DNA from: DASVNK01 sp964478815
GTDB taxonomy: Bacteria; Verrucomicrobiota; Verrucomicrobiia; Limisphaerales; SXQI01
Assembly: GCA_964478815.1 (NCBI GenBank)
Contig: CAYZKY010000004.1
Coordinates: 29,257 to 93,256 of the forward strand
DNA length: 64,000 nt
Reading direction: 5' to 3'
The notes beneath the pieces were generated by a model. The model worked only from the letters and a program-made list of their open reading frames with translations. It made no database searches and was not told the DNA's origin. A program made the position numbers and the translations under genes. Each line of letters begins with the position of its first letter. The stretch's first letter is position 1. Shown here piece after piece: positions 42,001 through 51,000 of this stretch.

Positions 42001-45000
42001 CCGTCGCGCTCACGTCCGCTGCTCCGACTTTGATCACCGTTGATCCACCGGTGCCGGCCGCCGATTCGAATCGGAAATTCCCTGCAATATCCACGGCTCC
42101 TGCAACCTGCAGAAGCGCCGATCCATCGATGCGAATGAAATTCGGTTCTGCGAACGTCAACCGATCCTCGCCGATCATCTCGTCGAAGGCCGCCCCGGTG
42201 CGATTGAACTCAAGGCTCATCCGAGCCGACAACGCCACCCCGGTGACCCCATTCAACGAAACGGCCCCGCTGGCCCGCCCGGCGATGCCCGAAGTCTTCA
42301 GCACAAACAGGCCCGTCCCTTCCGCCAGATCCACCGACGCCACCCCGGCCGACACGCTGGCCGAAACGTTTCTCGCCGCGATCCTGACCACCGTATCGTT
42401 GTCCGCCGTCGTCTGCCTTTCAAATTCGAAACTGCCCCGAACGCTTAATACACCACCGAGGTTCAACCGCACATCCGACCCCGCGACGCTCACATACGGG
42501 CCCGCCGGCAACTCCAGCGTGGTGCGCTGACTATTCGCTTCAAAGACAACGCTGACGGCTTCAGTGGTGTTGTTGATCCGCAAACGCACATCCCCGGTGG
42601 CCGTGACTCCTGTCGATGCATTGAACGAAATCGATGCTGCCGCTTCGCCCGCGAGCCCAGCATCGCTCAACACAAACAATCCATTGCCGCCGCTCACTGT
42701 GACTATCGGGTTCGTTCCATCACCCAATTCCAGGCCAGCGTTTCGGAACGCAATCACCGTCACGGTTGTCGGCGCTGCGCCGGTCGTCGTCTTGCGTTCG
42801 AGATCGAATTCTCCGCTCAGCGTCTGCCCAGCAACCGTCAGCTTCGCCGTCGTGCCCACGGTTGCGCCGCGAACCTCGATCCGCAGATATGGGCCTCCCG
42901 GCACCGTCAAATGACGCGGGCTGCCCTCGATCACAAAGTCATGATCGATTCCGGCGGTCGACGTATTGATTAATAACCGAAACGCTCCAGTCAGAGTCAC
43001 TGCCGCCCCCGCCGCAATGCTCACCTGTGCGCTCACCGAGCCTGCGAAACCGCCCGGCGTGATCAGGAACAATCCGGTGCCCTGGCTTAACTCAACCACG
43101 CCCCCGCCCAGGCTCAAGGCGACATTCTCCGCCACGATGCTGACGGCGCTGCTGGCCGCCCCGCCGGGGGCCGCCACTTCCCGCTCCTCGACCTCGAAAT
43201 CTCCGGTCAACGTCTGCCCTTGCACCGCCAACTGCACGCCGCTCCCGGCCACTCGCGTGTAACGCCCCGCCTCCAGCGAAAGATTCACCGTTCCTCCACC
43301 GGCGTTCACCGACTCGTTCACCAGCAAGCCGGTGCGGTTGATCTCGAGCCGGAACGTCCCGGAAGCGCTCGCTCCGGTTCCCGCCCCCAGCTCAAGTTCC
43401 GCGGTAGCCCGCCCGGCCAGCCCGGCCGTCGTCAATACGAAAAGCCCCTGTGCGTTCTGCACCGTCGCCAATCCATTGGCCAGCGAGAGTTCCACCTCAT
43501 CGAACGCTACGGTCACCTTCCGCTCGGGACCGGACCGTTGCTCGAAATCGAAATTCCCGCTCAGTGTTTGGCCGGAGACGGTCAGGAACGCCCCCACGCC
43601 GGAAACCCGCAAGTAAGGCCCAGCCGGAAGGAGCAATTGCCGCGGCGTGGTGGTTGTCGGCACCGTGGTGTCCACGTCCGCCAGCATCGTGTTCAGTCGC
43701 AGCGTGTAAGTGCCGCCAACGGTCACCGCCGTGCCGGCGGCCATCGTCACCGTCGCGCTGGTTTCTCCGGCCATGCCGCCTTGCGTGACGACGAACGCTC
43801 CCTGTCCGCCCGTCACGGTGACCAGCGGGGAACTGGGGCTTCCAAAACTCGCGGAGATATTCTCGCCGGAAATCGCCACGATCTGATCGGCAGCCCCTCC
43901 CGCGGTAAAGGTGAAATCGCCGCGCACGGTCTGCCCGAAAACGCCCAGCGCCAGATTCGTCGCCTTAAAGCTGCGCGCCGAGCCCTCCACCGCTTTGCTT
44001 CCTCCGCCCGGCAACGTCAGAATTTCCTGGCTGGTGCTGTGGTTGAACTGAATCTCCGCCGTTCCAACGAACGTCACGCCGGACACTCCTAACAACTCGA
44101 TCGACCCCGAGGCATACAGCGCGTAGCTGTCCGTGCCGAGCTTCTTAAGGGCCACATCGGCGTTCGAAAGATGCACCCCGACGGCGGCGGGATTGATCGT
44201 GCTATCGGGCAGCAACGCCGGCCCCTGGCCGAGGAACAGGCTGATTCCGGTCCCGCTGAACGAACCGTCGTTCGCAAAGCTGATCGCGCGGCCTTCGATG
44301 GTGACGAAATCACCGATGCGCAAGGTTAGATCCTGTCCGAAGAACTCGAACACGTCCGTGCCATCAGCAAACGCGATCTCGAAATCCGTTCCGTTGACCG
44401 AAATGGTTTCTTGCACCGCGAGGCCGGTCTGATTGACGCGCAGACCGAAGCTTCCACCCAACTCCACACCGCCGACCGAGACGCTCGCCTTGCCGGAGAG
44501 GACACCGGCGATGCCGCCGGAATCCGCCACGCCCGGATCCTCCGGCAATATCACGAAGGCCCCCGAGCCGTTGGTGATGCCGGACCCGCCGAATTCGACC
44601 GAGAGGTTGTTCACCGCGAAACGGACGATCTTCGCCGTTCCCCCGGCGCTCGACCGGGTCGTCTGCTCGAAGAAAAGATCGCCATTCAACTCCGGCCCGC
44701 CACTCCCTCCCAGGGTGAGTTTGGCGCCGATGACCGTCACGCGCACGAACGGGCCGGCCGGCAGCACCAGGTTGCTCGGCGGATTCCCCTCAATGATAAA
44801 GTTGGCGCTGACGGCTTCGGACGTCGTGTTCAACTCGATGCGCACTGTCGGCAAAGTCAGGCTCACGCCAGGGATGTCCGCGGTCGCGGAAGCCGACATC
44901 GAGGCGGCTACTCCGGCGTTCGTAAGCAGGAAGTAACCTTCTCCTTGCGTGACGCTCAGATAGGTATTCGTGTCGTCTCCCAACGTCAGTTCGACATTGC

Positions 45001-48000
45001 GAGCCGCAATCCCCACCACGAACTGCCCGTCCGCGGTGATCGTGCGCTCAACGACGTAGTCGCCCCGCAACCGTTGCCCGGCCACGGTGACTTCGACATC
45101 GCTGCCGCTCACCCGGACAAATCGATCCGCCGGGTTCGTGGTGTCGACCACCACCGTATAATTTCCGCCGATCGTGATGCTGGAGATGTGTGAAGTGATT
45201 GTCCCGGAGAAACTGCCTTTGATCCCGAGCGCGCTCAGGGTCAGATCGATGGCCCCGCCATGCACGCTCAGCAGAGGATCGGCACCGTCGCCGATCTCCA
45301 GCAGCACATTCGCCGCCGTGGCCCGAACCTCGCGCTGGCCATCCACCGTCGTCTGCTCGAAGGCGAAGTCGCCTGCCAGCGTCTGCCCCAGAATCACCAG
45401 TTCCGCCGCATCGATCTCCACTCGCAGATACGGCGCGCCGGACGCCCCAGCCGGCACATTCACCGGCACGCCCGCGACCGTCACGCTCCCCGCCGCCGCC
45501 GTCGTATTAACGAGCACCGTGATGGTCCCGGAGATGCTGAAATCCGTGGTGAAGTCCGGCCCGTCGATTTCCGCGTTCTGAATCGCGCCCATCAAGCCGT
45601 CCGCTCCAAATTCGAAGGCGAAATCCGCGTTCCGAATTCCGAGCACACGGCGATTCCCGGCGTTCAACTCGTAAGAGAGATTCTCCCCGGACAGACTGAC
45701 GTCGCTGCCGGCTTTTTCGAACACAAAGCGATCCGCCGTCAGGCTGCTTCCTAAAATTTCCAGCGAGCCATCGTCCACCTGAGCCCGCACATAATGGCTG
45801 CCGGCTGGGGCCGCCGCCACTTCCACGGTTTCTCCGCCGACCGTCAGTGTCCGTGCCGTGTCCGTCGTGTTCAGGAGGAGGTCGACATTGCCCGTGAAAG
45901 CCACTCCGTCGAACTCCGGCCCTTGCACCGATCCGTGAACCACGGCTCCGGCCAGACCGGCTTGCGAAAATCGAAAGGCGAAATCGGCATCGCTGATCGA
46001 TAGCACCCGCCGCCCGCCCGCGCTTAAAGTGAAATCCAGATTTACGCCATCAAGCGCCACCTCGTTCCCGCTCTTCTCGAAGATGAACCGGTCGGACGTG
46101 AGGCTATTCCCGAACACGGCCAATTCTCCGGAGACGACCTCGACACGAACGTAGAAGGAGCCGGCCGTGGCGGCGGCAATCACCGTGGCCTGTTCACCGA
46201 TATCCAGCGTGACCGGAGCGGATGTGGTATTGAGCAGCAATCCGGCGACGCCCTGGAAGCTAATGTTCGGCCCGAAGTCCGGCCCCAGGACGGTCGCATT
46301 GAACACCGCCCCGGCGACTCCGGATGTCGTAAACCGGAACGCAAAATCCGCATCGCGCAGGCCGATCACCCGCTTGCCTCCCGCCGCCAGCGTAAAGTCC
46401 AGATTGTCGCCGCTGACTTCCACTCCGAACTCGCCCTTCTTCAAGGTCAGACGATCCGCCGTCAGGTCGTTCCCAAACACCCGAAGCAAAGCCGATTCAA
46501 GCTCCACGAGGAAGAAACTCGATCCCGCCGCTGCCGCGTCGATATCCACCACCTGTCCGGCGATATTCAATGAAGCCGCCGTCGCGGTCGTGTTCACGAG
46601 CAGCGTCGCCGTCCCGCCCAGTTCGATATCGCCGCCAAAATCCGGCCCGAGGATCGTGCCGTTCCGCACCGCGCCGACCACGCCAGCCGTGCTCAATTGG
46701 AAGCGGAAGGCCGCGTTCTGAATTCCAATAACTCGCCGGGTTCCAGCCTGCAAGGTGAAGCCGATTCCCTGGCCGCTGACATCGATTCCTTCGGCGGTCT
46801 TGACCATTTCCACTTGATCGGCGGTCAGTCCGTTGCCCGCCAGACGGAAGGTGATGTTCGTGCCTCCGATCTTGAGCGGCAGGTTCCCGGCCATGTTCAG
46901 AGTGAGCGTCACCGCATCCCCTGTTCCGGTGCGCGCACCGGTGTCGATCGTCTCGTTGCGGGCTTGGCCGGTCGTATTGACTTCCACCGAAAGATTGCCC
47001 GAAATCTCCACCTCCGGAATGCCGGTGACGGCCGCGTTGCCGGTCGCCTGCAAGGCATAGGCGCCATTGCTCGCGACGTACATCCCCAAGGTGCCATCGA
47101 CAATCCGCACTCCGGTTCCGCCGCTGCCCACGAACGCCTGCACGCCGCTGGCCCCGATCCGCAGGGTTGAAGCCCCGCCCACCGCCACCCGCTCGATGCT
47201 CAAATTCCCGGCCAGCGAGACCGAACTGCCCAGGGCGATCTCCACGCCGGAGCCTCGGAACCGCGCCAGGTTTCCTTCGTCCGCATTAAATTGAACTTGC
47301 AGCGCGCCACCGAAACCGGGAATCGCCTCGGACACCGCTCCGCCGGTATTATTAATAGCCAGGGCGAGATTGCCGCTCAGAGTGACTCCGCTGACTCCTT
47401 GCAGTTGGGCCGTGCCCGCCGCCGTCAGCGCGTACTTGCCGATGGAAGGATACAGGGCCAGCGCCAGCGCTCCGCCGGTAATCCGCGCTCCGACGCCGCT
47501 CGCGCCCATGAAGGCATTGACGTTCTGCGCGCCGGCCAGCACCACCGCCCCGGGTCCGCCGCCGCTCTTTTCGAAAGCGAAGTCGCCCGAGAGCGTCGCC
47601 ACTCCCAAAATGTCCAACCCGATACTGCCCGCGACCCGGCGCACTTGCACCCCCGTCGCGAAACTGACCACCACATTCCCCGCCGGGGTGACAATGTTCT
47701 CGTTCAGAATCCGGCCCGTGGTATTAACTTCCACCGTCAGGTTTCCGGTCAAGGTCACGCCGCTGATGCCGCTCAAGGCACCCGTCGCACCCATCTTTAG
47801 ACCATACGTTCCCGTTTCGGCAAAAATCACCGCCCCCAGCCGGCCATTGGTCAGCGAGACTCCCACGCCTCCTGTGCCGAGGACCGCCTGCACGCCGGTG
47901 GCGCCGATGACCACTTTCGTGGCCGCGCCGTCGAAGGCCCGCTCGAAGGTGAACGCGCCCTGCAAGCCGAGGAACCCGCCGATATCGAGCGTCACGTTTC

Positions 48001-51000
48001 CGGTCACCGCCTGCCGGATGACTCCGTCCGTGAAAGAAACCGTCCGGGCTCCGCCGGGAGTCGAAACGGTGGTCGAAATGGCCTGCCCGGTCGTATTCAC
48101 GACGACCGCCATCGTGCTTTCGAGCTGAACTCCGCTCACCCCCACCAGGCGGGCGGTTCCAGAAGCATTCATCGCCACGCCCGCGGGAGAGACCACGAAC
48201 GCGCCGTTGACTTCCGTCAACTTCAGGCCGGTCTCATTCGCCGTGCCGATCCGCGCCCCCAGAGTGCCCTCGAGATTCGTCACCGCGCCGCGCAGGACCG
48301 GCCCGCTGGCCAAAGTGGTGCGTTCGAACGTGAAGTCGCCGGTCAGATCCACGAAGCTGTCGAATTGCAGGGTGGCGGTGCCGGACACACGCAGGAAGTT
48401 CCGGTAATGCGCGCCCGCGAACTCGACCGTCATATCTCCCGACGGCGTGGCGATGGTGACCGGAGCCACATCCGCCCCGGTGCTGTTGATCGTGATCGAC
48501 AGGTCGCTCGCGCCGATCCTCAAGCCCGGCACGCCAGCGAGGGCGACACCCCCGACTTCGACCGATCCGGCGATGCCCTGCCGGTTGATGACAAAAGCTC
48601 CCCGTCCGCTGCTGACATTCAGGGAGGCCGTGCCGGCGGTTAAGGCCAGCCCCACCCCGGTGGCGGCCACCTTGATAATCTCGTCCGCGCCCGAACCGCT
48701 CTTCTCCATCGCGAAGGCGTCGGCCGTGATGCTGCTGCCGAAGGCGGTGAGCCGAGCGCTGCGCGCCGTCACTCTGACATAAGGTCCGGCGTCCAAGGCG
48801 ACGCTGCCGATCTGAACCGCGCGGAAGGTGGTGTTGACATCCAGCGAGAAGGTGCCGGTCAGACTGAAATTGGAAATGTCCGGGCCCCCCAGCAAATTGA
48901 GCACCATCGCCGAGGCCAGACCTTCCCCGGTCACCACGAAGTCGCCCCGGCCGCTCAACTCGACAATCCGCGTGCCGCCGATGGCCAGGCGCAGCAGGCT
49001 GATGTCCGCCGTGAGGGTCGTCTGGGCGCCATCGGTAATATAGACAAACGAGCCGTCGATCACCTGGCCGAGGACCTCCATCCGGCCCGAGACCCGGATG
49101 GCAACGGTGCCCGCCGCTTCGAACGAAAAGTCGCCGGTCAGCTTCTGGCTGTCGCTGCCGCCGAAGGTCAGGCTGCCGCCGACCGCCGCCACATTCACAT
49201 AGGGACCGGCCAAGAGCGGCTGGGACAAATTGACTCCTCCGATCTGGCTGACCGTCTGGTTGGTCGTATTGACTCGCAGCCGAACCGACTGCGCGCTGAA
49301 CGCCACCCCGGAACCGGCCGGCCCGGCATCGATCGACGCCGATAGATCCGCCGCCACTCCGCCGCTGGTGATCAGAAGGTTGCCCGTGCCGTTCTTGATC
49401 GAGATCAGCCGCCCGGCGCCGCTGCCCACGCTCAAGGTCAAATCGCTGAGGTTGGCGGTGATGGTCGATCCCGACTTCTGCACCAGGAAACTGCCGACCG
49501 TCCAACTGCTTCCCAGCACGCTCAAATTGACCGATCCGCCGAAGAGCAAATCCGAATCGCTGCCGAAGTCCAGCCGGGCGGTTCCGGAGCTGCCCACCAG
49601 AATCGTCTCGGTCGTGGCCCCGCCGGTAGTATTATATTTGAGGTTGATCGAGCCGCTCAGCGTGACCCCGTTGACCCCGACCATCGCCGCCGATCCCTCG
49701 AGGTTCACCGCGAGTTTTCCATCCCGGCGAACGAGCACGGCCAGCGTGCCATTGGAAATCCGCACGCCCACATCGTCCGCGGTGTCGGTCGTCGTGGCTC
49801 CGTCGCCCACGAAGGCATTCACGTCGGTGACGGCCACGACGAACTCCGGCGTGCCGCTCGCCCGCAGGATAAACCGCAGCGTCCCGATCCCGATGGAGGT
49901 GCTCTCATCGATGGTCGCCCCGTCGAGCAGGGCGATGATGCTATCCAAAGCCAGCGTGGCGACTTCCTTCAGATCCGCCTTCGAAGCGTCCTTGACCTCG
50001 GAAATGATGCCCTTGATCAGCCCGTAAACTTCCTTGCCGAACTCCAGCGGGCTGACCAACTCGTATTGGAGGAGCTTGAGCGCGGCCGAGAGTTTGCCCA
50101 GTTCCTTGCCCGTCACCACCTGGTTGGCGGGCGGCTGGACACCGGTCAGCGACTTTACGATCTGCTGGAGGGCGAAGACGTTGTTCGTCAACCCGCCGTG
50201 ATCCACCTGTTCCCCGGCCTGGGCTTCCTTGATCGAGACCAAGGTCAGTTTGCCGGAATTCTGCCGGACGGTATCGCCCAGGAACAGGCCGGCGGCGGAA
50301 ACCGTCGGAACGGTGCCATCCCCTTCCCCACCGGAGGCGTTCGAGTTCCGTTCCCAGAACCACTGCTCGGCCGCGCCGGGGAGATGTCCGATATACTTGT
50401 CGAAGGAGAGGATTTCGTTCTTCTGGAGGGCGGGCGCGTGGAAGCCGATCTTGGCCGTCGTGATGTCCTCCATCTCGACTTCGTCGCTATATATAATAGT
50501 GACGTTGCCGCCGACGGCGTGCGCCCCCGTGCCATTGCTCACGAACGCATTGGCGTCCGCGCCTCCGTTCAGGTCGAGGACGAGGGAGTTTTCGAACCCG
50601 CCGTAGAGGAGGGTGGCCACGGCGTAGCTCTCATCCGACTCCAAGTCGAGGAACGGGTAGGTGGCCAGCAAGTCCTGGAAGGTGGCGACGTACTGGGCGG
50701 CGAATTCCTTCTTGCCGGGCACGGACGCGTGGCTGATCTGGACCGAACCGTCCGGGGCTTTGATGTCGCTGCCGGCCAGGAGAAGATCGTAGGCCTTGTC
50801 GATGGTGCGACCGAGGACGCGGGAGGCCGGTTTCTGGCTGAAGTCGTCGTTGAGGAAATTGAAGGTCGAGGGAACCCCCTGATTCGGAACGCCCACCTGG
50901 ACGAGGTTGTTGACGGTGGGGAGAATCTTGGTTCCGCCCGCATAGCTGGCACCGTAGGCCTCGCTCTGGATGTAACTGCGCGAAACGAGTCCGCCGGTGC

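Larger units (their letters stand above)
28400..49230 (-). repeat. About 57 tandem diverged beta-rich repeats of roughly 122 residues (365-370 bp)
   Basis: A recurring pattern reads GPYLRVEGTG, then GQTLSGDFAFEQ, then VRVAAxNVSLSLGDG, then VxNGxGxFxxTxxGLAG, then IPGVxxxGTFxLxINNTxxAV and the next GPY. Clear phases of the GPY/GPF element occur for example near 49200, 48785, 45430, 43610, 40280, 38440, 36260, 34795, 32535, 31085, 30345 and 29205, about 365 bp apart. Units diverge in sequence but keep glycine, Asn-Thr and hydrophobic alternation, as expected of stacked beta strands. A few units (for example 46870-45780) lack the GPY element but keep the frame. They cover about 6,900 residues. 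The family is not recognised with certainty. Confidence 0.85.

Noticed and set aside
48234..49505. A 423-codon minus-strand frame in a different phase from the giant gene
   Set aside because: It overlaps the repeat array in the wrong phase and yields Arg/Gly-rich sequence with no domain; it is a shadow of the repeats.
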